NCBI RefSeq assembly: GCF_000218685.1 | Contig: NW_006763291.1 | Span: 2,698,308-2,762,307, forward strand | Length of the DNA stretch: 64,000 nt | Source of the DNA: Serpula lacrymans var. lacrymans S7.9 | Lineage: Eukaryota > Basidiomycota > Agaricomycetes > Boletales > Serpulaceae | Reading direction: 5' to 3' | Part shown: piece by piece, positions 11,548 to 21,612 of the stretch | How the letters are laid out: the number at the start of each line of letters is the position of its first letter | Position numbering within the stretch: position 1 is the first letter of the stretch | Notes under the pieces: model-generated | Database searches by the model: none | The model's input: the letters and a program-made list of their open reading frames with translations, nothing else | Told to the model about the DNA's origin: nothing | Translations under genes and position numbers: made by a program

Positions 11548-12608
11548 TCACGAACGCACCTCCACCCATTCGTTTACCCACATGTATCTGGAAAAGATCA
11601 TGTACAGGTATCGGAACCATACAAGTTGCGAATTGTGCGTCTTGATGGCGCGGGCGGTGATAAAGAACTCAGAAGTACCGGATATAAATACTGGCATCGT
11701 TGGAGCAAGTGCCTGAGCCTGGGTCTTGGAGATTGACGAAGCAATTGGTGGTTCCGGGGTGGATATGGTCGTTGAAGGCACCAAGAGATAGGTTAAGCTT
11801 TGTTGCAGCAAAATATCAAGTCTTGCGAGCAGTGCGGAGATAATACCAGAATACTTCGTGAGTACTGGGACTGTGATGAGCGTAAAGAGACGGGGACGTG
11901 GCAAGGTAGAGTCCGGCATAAATGACCACGACGAGATTAGGTGGGACACGCCAAATGGAAGTGAGAAGTGATTCGGGTGCAAGGATATACCCTTTCCATC
12001 GAAAGTAAGAATCTGTTGAACAATAAAACACGTTGGAGGGTACGCCTTCAATAATAGAAACTGTAGAACGAACAGTGGTTATACGATTTTCGAGTATGTA
12101 AGGTGTTATGGTTTCTGCGATTACTTCGGCATTCCATTGCATAGTTATATTGTCCTGAAGTTCTCTAGATTTTACCTCGTCAGCAGGAGACCGAATCGAT
12201 ACTTTACACAACTTACGGGTGATCAACGACCCATCTTTTCTCCTGATCTATTCCAAGTACATCTAGGCTACGTGAGAGTTCGCCTCGCCTCCGTTCGCCC
12301 ATACCGTCCGCATTACCTGTCGACAAACAAAGTGAGAAGACCTCTGGCGTTCGCGCGTCCCTATCATGACTGGCAAGTAGAGAGAGTACGGTGGGTGCAA
12401 AAAAAAAGCATTCGTCGTCTGGGTGAGCTGTCAAAAGGAGAATTCGAGGGGACAAAGAGGGCGAGGAATCTGCATTATCAACATTAGGCTGCAGAAACGC
12501 GTCGATTTGTGAGCTGACAGGGCCAAGCAATCCTAGTACAACAACAAGCAAAGGAAATGCAGCAAGGAGTGGGTAGAACATTGGCGCGAACTGAACAAGA
12601 TTCGTCAC
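11548..12608 (-). CDS. GPI12: N-acetylglucosaminyl-phosphatidylinositol de-N-acetylase (PIG-L / GPI12)
   Basis: Performs the second step of GPI-anchor synthesis, deacetylating GlcNAc-PI at the ER membrane. Exons 12217-12608, 12074-12164 and 11548-12012 total 948 nt, 315 residues. The N-terminus has one hydrophobic helix (LLAAFPLLVVVLGLLGPV) as an ER anchor. The zinc motif AHPDDE follows, then FFAPTVLSLL, LCLSTGNADGMGERR, LQDNITMQW and the second metal site ISLHPNHFSLP. All are landmarks of the PIG-L deacetylase fold, and length matches the family. The gene is head-to-head with the DUF1770-like gene, with only 105 bp between the two ATGs. Confidence 0.92.
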
Positions 12609-12713
12609 AAAATTGAACGAAAAATGCAGACTAATAATTGCTTATTTTGGTAATTTGGCAGCATTCCCGCCAGTGGCCCGCCAATTTCCGAGTGCTCACC
12701 ACTGTCGACGACG
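12609..12713. promoter_or_regulatory. Compact bidirectional promoter between PIG-L and the DUF1770-like gene
   Basis: Only 105 bases separate two divergent start codons, so both promoters must share or overlap this stretch. It contains ccgccagtggcccgccaatt, which includes ccaat on the plus strand and is a plausible CCAAT-factor site. That reading is inference. Confidence 0.5.
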
Positions 12714-13350
12714 ATGAGCAACCCGTCGTTCGATGACTCACATGAGTACGAGTACGATTTTCCAGACTATCCCTCTCACCACAACCGCAGACACCACCAT
12801 GAGGTGCCCGCTCCACCTCCCCGCGCACGTTTGCCTATCCCAGACCTTCGCTTCGAACAAACATACCTCACGCGAATAGGTCCATGTATTCACATTGAGC
12901 CACGTCCTCTGGACATCAAGAATGATGAAAAGAAGAAAGGAGACCTGGAACTGCTACTTGCAATGGCGGATGAGAGCAACGCGGATGCATACGTGACCGC
13001 GACGCATGCCTCTCCCTTCCTCGACTCATCCCACAGCATCGTACGAATAGACTGGGCACCCCTCGCATGGATCACTGTGCGGGACCAAGTCATATTTCCT
13101 CTCCTTCAGGGTATCCTTTGGTGCGTTGTTTTGTTATATACCATGTTTGCAATGTTAAATGATGTCACCGTTCAGGGGAGTGGTTGGGCACTATTATCGT
13201 CCTTTTTTCAGCGCAGCTGGGGCTCGATTACGTGGGAAATCAAATCCACGTCGCACTACCGAGGGCGAAGGTGTGGGATGGTTAAGGAGCTGGGTTAAAA
13301 ATCTGGGCTTGGGGGATATCACAGGAGGGTTGAGGAGTAGTAGACAATAA
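12714..13350 (+). CDS. Fungal DUF1770-like protein
   Basis: Two exons (12714-13120, 13176-13350) join to 193 residues. The N-terminus is rich in acidic, Tyr and His residues. The core PDLRFEQTYLTRI...VRDQVIFPLLQGILWG is what I associate with the fungal family DUF1770, whose function is unknown. The intron splits the Trp codon of LW|G. The protein ends in a basic, Gly-rich tail. There is no signal peptide or clear membrane helix. The family assignment is from memory of the conserved block. Confidence 0.7.
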
Positions 13351-13693
13351 ACTATGACTTGGTTATCCAGCAACAGGTGCCATGTTCACTTCACACATTG
13401 GATTTACGTCCCATATTGAATACTACACTCCTGGCCCAACAGTGACGCTAGTAAGGGTGGAGCTGGGAACCTACTTGTATGTGTGATCTCGCAGACGCGC
13501 AATGCCACTGCACTCAATTCATATACAGACAAGGACAGTTTGAATATAGTAACTCCAATGAGATTATTAGGAATTACATGCACCACACAGTTAAATCAGA
13601 AGTCCATGGATGCTACACAACGTTATACATAACACCCTCAAAGTCCCGAAAGCCAAACGTAGCTTGAATCAATAAAAGGCATCAGACACCAGC
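13351..13693. other. Intergenic region between convergent genes, nothing recognised
   Basis: About 340 bases between the 3' ends of the DUF1770-like gene and the DUF3455 gene. It contains likely polyadenylation-type A/T-rich stretches (for example aataaaagg near 13670) but no coding or repeat signature. Confidence 0.45.
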
Positions 13694-14545
13694 TTATATC
13701 GGCAAGCTTTCAGGTGTGACAGAACCACCAAAGAACCCTATTGGTTTTAAGATCTTTCAGTAAGAAAAGTATAAGATTCACGATGAAAATCTTACAATAT
13801 TGCGAGACATATTTGACAGCGATCGGTGCAGTCCCAGGCGTACAAGTTGCGGGAGGCTGCCCACCATTGTTGTTAACACGGAATACCGTCGTCGCCAATC
13901 CCCCTTTTACATTAGCCACCTCCAGACTATCAATGTTCACCTCGGTGTCTGGACTCGGGATGTCTCCTTTTTTGACACCAATCATATATGCATTCGAATT
14001 GCCTGTTGTGTATCCGGATGAGGTGAAATCCCACTTGGGCGAAAGTCCACTACCGACAGGGTTTGCAACGTAGTAATGCTGGCCAAGGACCACCGGAGCT
14101 TCAAGTAGGGACAATGTTCCTATAATTTCTTGCGATGTGATCGCAGACGAAGCATTCCAGGCCGTATAGGTCTGTGCGGGGGTCGACTCGAAGGCTGGAG
14201 TGCCGTACAGGCACGAAACGTCGAACAATTCTGCAACGGCGCCAACTAACCTGTTCACATGCAGAGGTAAGGTTAGATAACAAATTGGATCTTTGGCTAT
14301 ATCACTCACTCATATGTGGAAGAAGTGGCATTGCAGCTGTAATTCTGGACACCAACACCCATCCCGATGAAGTTCGGGGCAAAAGTAGGGGCAACCAATT
14401 GCGTCTGGTTCGCGGGGACTTGCAAGACTGCATGCGACAAGTTACAACTTGACAAAATGCTCAGGTTGGAAAGTAGAGAAAATCCTGACGTAGAGGAAAC
14501 GCCGAAACCAAATAGCAATGGGAGAGCAAAAATCATCACGATCAA
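13694..14545 (-). CDS. Secreted DUF3455-family protein
   Basis: Exons 14310-14545, 13796-14250 and 13694-13737 total 735 nt, 244 residues. The N-terminus is a signal peptide (MIVMIFALPLLFGFGVS). The mature part has LQVPANQTQLVAPTFAP, GMGVGVQNYSC, LFDVSC...TPAFE and a C-terminal YVSQYWFFGG. The last of these is created only when the 3' intron is removed. These blocks are typical of fungal DUF3455 proteins, sometimes labelled malate-dehydrogenase-like in error; no enzymatic function is established. Several Cys residues fit an extracellular protein. Confidence 0.8.
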
Positions 14546-14668
14546 CGAGTTTTTGAAGGAAGGTGAGGTGGTAAAGACCGAAGGGGGCTTTGGGGGAGTG
14601 AATCTTCGTGATAGTGGAAGTTAAAAGGCTCAGCTCTATGACAGCTATTATAAACTCTACGGGGACTA

Positions 14669-14990
14669 TCATAGATAATTTAAGACGCAGGGCCTAAAAT
14701 TAGGGATGTTGTGATCGACTGACCGAAGTCGCGACGATGACTTCGCCGTTGCCAGTGCCGCTGGACTGTACGACATCTTTACCCACGCGTAAGACGAACT
14801 TAGTGCCGACATGAAGGTTGAAGCTAACCACGCATTCATTGAACATTGAACGACACCAGCAAGGTCTGTGCGTAGAGTAACAGGAAAAGAATGGAAAGTC
14901 TGGGTAAAGGTTACTGAGTTGCCAGCCTGAATACTGTCATAGTAGGGTATATACATTATGTCATAAATGTACTCGAGCACACTATTAAAA
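14669..14990 (-). other. Unassigned coding-like stretch
   Basis: A minus-strand frame open over 103 codons includes SIQAGNSVTFTQTFHSFPV, and an overlapping alternative frame reads HVGTKFVLRVGKDVVQ. They could be two halves of one small beta-rich protein separated by an indel. No GT-AG intron of normal size joins them. It may be a broken gene between DUF3455 and the metacaspase, or chance. Confidence 0.25.
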
Positions 14991-15115
14991 AATCGTATGA
15001 GAATTTGAAGGTGTCGTGGAACTGGGAAGCATACTATTTGTTACGGGTATAATGTCATGGCAATGGTATTATGTGGATGTAGAGAACAAATGCACTGGGC
15101 GCCGGGTACAATGCT

Positions 15116-16934
15116 TTAAGGATCAAATGCTTCATCAAGGTTCTGCGAAAACGCATGAGAATTGTTGAGAATGAACAACACGCGAATACATACCAATCTG
15201 TAATGACTTGAGTACTGGGTTTTGAAAGCGAGACATATAGTAAGGTTAGTCGTGAGTGTTAGTCGTGGTGAGAAAAAAGCTGTCTCAACTCACTTGAGGC
15301 TCTTGATACATGCTCGCATCTTTCGAATCTGTCTGCTTTTCCCCTTTATTCACCATTGAAAGTGTTATTTGACTCGATAAGGCGTCGGAGTCGATGTCCT
15401 TGGGGTCGTAGATGACTGCATTCCGACGTTTCTTGGGTTTCACTTCCATGGGCGACTCTTTGAGGCGACGACGGCATAAATCGCCTATGCGCTCCCTAGG
15501 AAAATCAGACATCAGGATTTAGAAGTTTGTAAGGAATACCCTGGCATATAGAGCTACCTGAGACGTGTTATCAAATCCATCAAAGATGGGTGAAGATCTT
15601 CCTCTGCACAGGATTAATCATTCACGCTTGTCATAATTGCTACGGGAACTCACCAAGAATATCTAAGAATATCTGCAAGAGCTCGATGAGTAAATGATCG
15701 ATCCAATGTAGGACATTTCCCTACCCGAGTCATGGTTTGACCCTTGACACAGTCATCATACGCCCCTTGATTGTCTTTACACGCTGATAATGAAATCTTC
15801 GCAGTCATAAGCATAATCAATGCATCACAAGTTGTGATACATACTACGTGTGCATTTTCCCTCTGAGCTGGCATCTTGCAATTGCCTGCGCAGGGAAACC
15901 ACGACTCTGGCGATAAACACCTTTGGATATTGATATTGAAGTCGGGATCAAGGAATGGCGTCCAAGTAGTGAACGACGAGCCCGTGCTACGACGCGTAGG
16001 GCTGGATGCGGGGGGATAACCGGCATTGCAGCGACAGTGTTCCAGATCTACGTAGATGGTAAGAGCCGCGGTGTTGTGGGCTAGGAAATGACTCGCCCAA
16101 TATGGTCTCAGAATGACACGAATCCCATAGCGCCTGGATGACACGTGAGTAGAAAATAAAAAATCCAAGTTTCACCCAATGCTCACAAACAGCTGGCTAC
16201 CCTTCGGTAGATTTTTGACAAGACACTCCTTGAGTTCCTGAGGAGCCTTGTGTTAGATGGGACCGTGTCAGGTGGAATAGAGATTACATTGTCGATTATT
16301 TCTCCGCCGTTACATCCTATAATCACTGCAAAGTGTTCGTTTTGATGGAAAAACTGAAAGAACGAGGTGCTATACCTTCATCTTTACCATCTTCCTCGGT
16401 ATGGTTATAATTTGTCCTTTGGCGGGCATGTCCAGAGACTGTAAGCGCATGAAATAGTTAGCAATACCGGACTTCGTCCCACGAAGAACGAAGATGCTCA
16501 ATAACAATGTACTCACAATAAAAAAAGAAGTGATCACCAGCTTTTGCACCTTTGACAAATAGTTTGGTTTGCGCCAACTGTAAGGTGAAATGTACGTCTG
16601 CAAAAAAACAAATGTATATTCATACCAAAGACATACCATATTCTTGTGTGTTGGCCATAGATGACGATGACTTTTATCCCCATCATCAAGCATCAAAGTA
16701 ATGTCGTCTGCCGCATACCCATAATTTTCTAGAATAGATATGATAAGTGACGAATATATGGGAGGGGGTATAATACTCACGAACGCAGAAATTTCTCAAT
16801 AGTCTTGCATCATCATGGGGATATTTGAGAGACTCGTAGCCCGATAAACGATGTCGTTTATAGCGTATCGCTATAAAAAGTCCTGTCTTTTTCCCTTGAG
16901 TATTTACAGGAGAAGAAAGATTAGTGGGCGCCAT
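15116..16934 (-). CDS. Metacaspase-like caspase-domain peptidase (family C14)
   Basis: Predicted Cys-His protease of the caspase fold. From the ATG at 16934 the spliced protein begins with 14 polar residues, then the first strand KKTGLFIAIRYKRHRLSGYE and PHDDARLLRNF. It continues with DDITLMLDD and GDHFFFYFSGHARQ (catalytic His). Next are LKECLVKNLPKGSQL, then ALWDSCHSETIL (catalytic Cys), DLEHCRCNAGYPP and ISLSACKDNQGAYDD, then MTRIFLDIL and HPSLMDLITRLR. There are about ten introns. One of them (16048-16096) uses a GC donor if the frame is kept. There is no Pro-rich prodomain, unlike yeast Mca1. The 3' end after MYQEPQ is uncertain; the best acceptor leads to a stop at 15116. Confidence 0.8.
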
Positions 16935-18110
16935 TGAGGAAGGTCGAGGGGGGATGGATCAAGGACGGATGCCATTTTAACATGTCGGATTGCCGGTCAC
17001 GGTATGGTGAGGCAAAGCACTAGCTCATCAGCACCGGTGCACTGGCACTGCCATCAAAAGGATAGCGGTGAGGATTAAACATACAAGAAATAGGCAGACT
17101 AACCCAATTGATCAACCTTTGACAGCATGAAAGTTGCCCATATGTCATCGTGACTAGCATCGTGTCCCTAGGGCAAGAGGGGACAAAATTTGATGTTAGA
17201 ACTTCATGTTATGGTTGCTGTAGATTGTGCGATGGAATGTAAAATAAAAAGAGGGAAAGAGATAAATGTGCGACTACAGATATTGACTTGCCGTCATTAT
17301 CGCTGCTTACCATCCAGCCTGCCCCGCCCATCAGAAGGGAATCATAGAAACTTCCAAACGAGCCCAGCATTATCGATACAGAGATGTATAATTCAAGGTA
17401 GGGCATGTGATGTTTGGACTCGGAATAATGTTTTTCCGCCCCTGCCATTCGACCGTGGCTGTCGTATAAATGCCTCACAAGGACCTTGACACCGCATTGT
17501 AGGCTCTTATGGGTCCGGGTCAGTGTCGAAGTGTAATGCTGTTGATGTGTGACCAGTTCCAGTGTTTCAAAACGTAAGGAAGAACAAAAATTGATACTCC
17601 CATCGATCGCTGAAGCTGCAGCACCCATACAATTGTTGCTCGCCAATCCAAGAACTTGAGAATTAACTTAGTGAGAACTGTGTGTACAAACACAAGAGAT
17701 TTATGCTAGCATAGTCAAGTTATCATGGGACTTGAAAGTAGAAATATCGTATCAAGGTCGCCGGAGAATGACTCGGAGGCATTCTACCGGACTCGGAGCT
17801 GGACCAGGAAACAGAGGAGAAACGACATCGACATAACATGAATAATCTGTTCTGTCAGTAAGGAGACCACGTGTAAAGGACTACAATATATCAATATACA
17901 CCACGGGCATGAAAGGGTTCCAGTAGTCTCCCCTAGGCATACCATTTAGGAGGAAGACAGTCATTCCTCCTATCAATGGTCTGCTTCCAAACGCGCCCAA
18001 GTAACCGTCGTACGGGAATCTCTTCCCATCAAGCAGCCAAACAAATGTGGCATCCACGGCATGCCTTCCAAAATGGTATTGTCACTTGGAGCGGCAGCAC
18101 TACCACAAGT
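16935..18110. other. Intergenic region with an unassigned minus-strand frame
   Basis: It lies upstream of the metacaspase. One minus-strand frame of 145 codons (17209-17646) contains GGAGWMVSSDNDGKS but matches no family I know and shows no clean splice structure. A 30-bp segment at 17894-17923 is repeated in inverted orientation near 19.6 kb (listed separately). Confidence 0.3.
17894..17923 (+). repeat. 30-bp repeat, inverted copy at 19630-19659
   Basis: The 30 bases here (atatacaccacgggcatgaa and the following agggttccag) are an exact reverse complement of 19630-19659. The distal copy overlaps the outer edge of the right terminal inverted repeat of the fold-back element, so this is probably a fragment of the same or a related element. 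Confidence 0.75.
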
Positions 18111-18167
18111 TTGTTAATGTTGTGACAAAACCGGATAAACCCGGTCTCTGCCGAAGCAGCCATTGTT

Positions 18168-18239
18168 CTCCATGGAGCATAGCCACCACTCCATGGAGTA
18201 ACCATTGTTCTCCTAGGAGCACAATTGTACTCCTAGGAG
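18168..18239. repeat. Array of four 10-bp palindromes at about 21-bp spacing
   Basis: Perfect palindromes lie at 18168-18177 and 18189-18198 (ctccatggag), then 18210-18219 and 18230-18239 (ctcctaggag). Start-to-start distances are 21, 21 and 20 bp, close to two helical turns. The upstream context cattgttctcc precedes units 1 and 3, so the array looks like a duplicated 42-bp unit. It may be protein-binding sites in the upstream part of a transposon LTR; that role is inference. Confidence 0.8.
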
Positions 18240-18310
18240 TCATTATACTGTAGCGAGTAGCACCTCCGACTATAAGTAGTAGGGGGTTTAGTATAGGAAT
18301 ACCTCAGTCG

Positions 18311-18446
18311 TTTCTATAGCCTCTCGGGCAGCGGCTGAGGTATGTTACATTACATTTATTAGAGATCACCTTAAATCAACATCTATTGTAGTTTCACTTA
18401 GGTAAATAATAAAGTCATTTCTATAGCCTCTCGGGCAGCGGCTGAG
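18311..18446 (+). repeat. 29-bp direct repeats, 107 bp apart
   Basis: The sequence tttctatagcctctcgggca followed by gcggctgag occurs at 18311-18339 and again, identical, at 18418-18446. A second short duplication (gtttcacttag) lies nearby. Together with a TATA-like actataagtag near 18270, this looks like the promoter or R-region of an LTR or another mobile element, but no coding part is attached. Confidence 0.7.
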
Positions 18447-18958
18447 TTTCACTTAGTTTTATTAACCTTTACTTTAATCTTAGTCCCTCTTCCAACACAT
18501 TTCTCTCCACTTCATTTCCAACCAAGCTAGTATTCCAACAACTCACAACCAGCACCAGACTTTGAACTGTAGCACTTCACCCAATATATGATTGGCCTTC
18601 AAGTGTAGTGTCAAATCTTCAGAGAGAGCCTGTATAACATGCATGAGTCAAATGAAAGTGTTGGTTTACCTGTTCCTGTAGCAGTCACAAAACAGCACAT
18701 CCCTGCCATCAATAAGGCTTCTAGTTCGTGGTTATGTATCATGGGGCATCCGGGTATTGAGAATGTGTCAATTAAGTGTATGGCCTTCATAAGACGAAAA
18801 TAAAAAGGTAGATTGGCCACATTTACAGGACTGAGCGACAACTGACATTGAGTTGGATCGGCAGACACGGCAATATGGATGCGACATGTCCCCGCACGTG
18901 ACTTTAGCTTAGGGAGATTCCTGTACTACGGTTTTTGTCCTCACTTTGGATGCAGACT

Positions 18959-19639
18959 AGGGTTCCAGCCAAGCCGGGAGAGGTATGATTCGTACACAAA
19001 CAGCATAATTTCAGCCACCTGGCTGGGATACTTCAAATATTATAAATATATACTTTGTGATAGATAACANNNNNNNNNNNNNNNNNNNNNNNNNNNNNNN
19101 NNNNNNNNNNNNNNNNNNNNNNNNNNNNNNNNNNNNNNNNNNNNNNNNNNNNNNNNNNNNNNNNNNNNNNNNNNNNNNNNNNNNNNNNNNNNNNNNNNNN
19201 NNNNNNNNNNNNNNNNNNNNNNNNNNNNNNNNNNNNNNNNNNNNNNNNNNNNNNNNNNNNNNNNNNNNNNNNNNNNNNNNNNNNNNATAGTGAGCTAGAC
19301 TGACTACAAACACTTACGGCCTCCATCCTAGTGTAGAACAAGTTTCTAAGATTATTCCAGAGTCAGAAGGACGCACACGTTTCTCGCCTGGGTCAAAAGT
19401 TTGCCATCTTCTGTGTTATGAGAGGTATAACAGCCATGAATGCACTGATAGTACTATAGCTTGTATGAAGGCATCTATATATATAGGCGGAACCCTCACA
19501 CCTCTTCCCTCAAACATTGGTATAATGGATGTTAATGTCTCACAACGTATATATTCATAATATTTGAAGTATTCCAGAGGTGGCTGAAATTATGCTGTTT
19601 GTGTACGAATCATACCTCTCCCGGCTTGGCTGGAACCCT
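18959..19639. mobile_element. Terminal-inverted-repeat (fold-back/MITE-like) element interrupted by the assembly gap
   Basis: The left arm (about 18959-19066) and right arm (about 19530-19639) are reverse complements over roughly 110 bp, with a few substitutions and one 2-bp indel. Both begin agggttccagccaagccggg at their outer ends. The non-N interior (19287-19530) has no long reading frame but carries a TATA-like tctatatatatagg near 19473. No clear target duplication is visible at the ends. The hairpin structure may explain why the assembly failed in the centre. Confidence 0.7.
19070..19286. other. Assembly gap (217 N)
   Basis: A run of undetermined bases inside the inverted-repeat element. 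Open frames spanning it have no meaning. Confidence 0.99.
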
Positions 19640-20371
19640 TTCATGCCCGTGGTGTATATCAATTGTCATGGATTGAATGACATCGGCAAGAGAAACCACG
19701 AAGCAGTAAAAGAAGATAACGGATGTTTTTCAAAGGTTATTTGGTTATGCTTGGCTACAGCCTCTGATCCAAACAGATAAACACATGTTACAAACAGTCT
19801 GGTATTCCTCGGATTCTCCAATAATTGAATTCATTTATGATGGTCTTTTCCATTCTGCTTGGCACACCCTTCACTAGTCATCGCATCGTGGTTTCTTAGA
19901 CATTCCATATTATTCCACCCATCACAGATACTCAGAGGCCTGGACACTCGAATTATATCCTGAAGATGCTTCAAAGTTAAACACCTACATCGTGGAGCGG
20001 ACCCCAACTGGTACCGTTGCTTGCGATTGTTACTCACGATCAATTTTGGTGGGACCAATTTAAGAACAGTGCCAGTGATTTCTGCGACAGTATTGAATAA
20101 CGTGAACTTGGTCGATGTCAATGCAAGCGATACCTCAAGAAATCTCCCACACAAACGACCCACTGGCTTGTGCGACTAGGCTCTAATATTTGGTTTTGGC
20201 AGCAAAAGCAAGGTCAGAGTGCCAGTGATTTACTGGATACCGAAAGCATCCAGAACAACGACAATAATCAAGGAGATATATCCTACTGAAGTACACTATT
20301 AGTCCATTGCAATTACTATACACGTGAAGAAAGAAAGAAAGACGCGTTGCAGGTATCATTGTAACAAGTCA
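19640..20371. other. Intergenic region, nothing recognised
   Basis: About 730 bases between the fold-back element and the next gene. A 110-codon minus-strand frame (19831-20163) shows no family motif. A small gaaagaaagaaag tract lies near 20330. Confidence 0.4.
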
Positions 20372-21246
20372 TTAATGCACATCCTCCAGACACGAATCAT
20401 CATCTTTGTAGAGTAAATTTGTGGTTCCAATTACGATTTCGTGCAGTACCTCTTGTCTATCGTCCGTTCCCTGCACCTCCTTGTTTTTGCCAGCAGTTGC
20501 CGCATTGAGGGCGGAGGTCGCTTTGGATGGTCGAGGCATCGCCACGATCACCGCCACTTGAACATCAGATCCGGGCAAAGGAAGACGGGGCTCGAGCTGG
20601 GTATTTTCGTGACTATTCGCCTGCGATTGGGATAGGTGACGAGGACGCGAGAACAGCATGCGAAGATCGCGTGGAAGTCGTGCGAGAAACCACTGCTTCC
20701 AGGATGGTAAGGAAGTATCATCGTCTGAGACGAGTAGGGGATCACTTTCACGCCTGGATTGAACCATCAATGGCTACACGACGAAGCAGGAAGACGAGAA
20801 CCATACATTTCATCAGCAAAAGCTTGAAATCGGAGGAATTGAAAATAACGCACCTTCATATGTTTCCACCTTATATGCTGTTCACCTGAGACAGTCCGTA
20901 TTTCCCATAGATGCGGTCTAGTCATCTCCCAATAACGCTGAGGTACGCCTTCACGGCCTACCCTTCGGAGGATACGACGGCGGACGACCAAGCGATGCCA
21001 AACCATGCCGCCCACCATGAAGACCCCAAACACAGAGAGAATTGAAATGAGGAATCCGAAGAGCAACGAAGAAGTGTCGTTGTGATTGGCAGATTGCGGA
21101 GGCGCTTGTGACGATGGAGATGGAGATGGAGGGGCAGATGCAAGTGAAGTGGCTAGAGGGAAAGGAAAAGCCGGAGGGGATAGCGATACTAGGCCATTAG
21201 TAGTGAGCGCTGGGAGCCGTAGGACGGTGCTGGACAAGCGCGACAT
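20372..21246 (-). CDS. Single-pass membrane protein of unknown function
   Basis: Two exons (20854-21246, 20372-20773) join in phase 0 to 264 residues. A Ser/Pro/Ala-rich N-terminal half leads to one hydrophobic helix (SLLFGFLISILSVFGVFMV). A basic cytoplasmic juxtamembrane stretch (RLVVRRRILRRVGREGVPQ) follows, then a polar tail with RESDPLLVSDDD. The first hydrophobic stretch is weak as a signal peptide. No domain recognised; the basic, RR-rich segment after the helix suggests the C-terminus is cytoplasmic. Confidence 0.65.
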
Positions 21247-21612
21247 GGCCTCTTAGAATCCAGTCTGGTGGTGGTGGGCAGTTCCCAAGGATAATACGTT
21301 GCTCGGACATCGAGGGAACGAATCGATGTTGTTTGAAATGCGACGGCGAGATATCAGAAAGCGTGTAAACCTGGTAGTGTGTATCGGCCCGATCGCTCAT
21401 GTATCTTATCTGATAAGGGAATACACAAATCAATACAGCATTTTGCTAGCCCCTGTGCATTTTGCGAAGCGATCGTCTGTAGAGAAGATTATCGCAGCAC
21501 CAACAGCACCACAAGCACGGCGCATCCCGAGGTTACAGATATCATGCACTGAATTAAGAATACAGCGAAAGAGTCCATCGAATTCTAGAAAAACAGTGAA
21601 AACCAACTACCA

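Noticed and set aside
17209..17646. 145-codon minus-strand frame considered as a second metacaspase or a new gene
   Set aside because: No caspase strand, no catalytic motif, no believable splice sites; kept only as an unassigned frame in the intergenic entry.
18168..18446. CRISPR-like array from the palindromes and 29-bp repeats
   Set aside because: The units are 10-bp dyads with 10-11-bp spacing and a single pair of direct repeats, in a eukaryotic genome with no cas genes.
19011..19341. Open frames of about 100 codons spanning the N gap
   Set aside because: They consist of undetermined bases.
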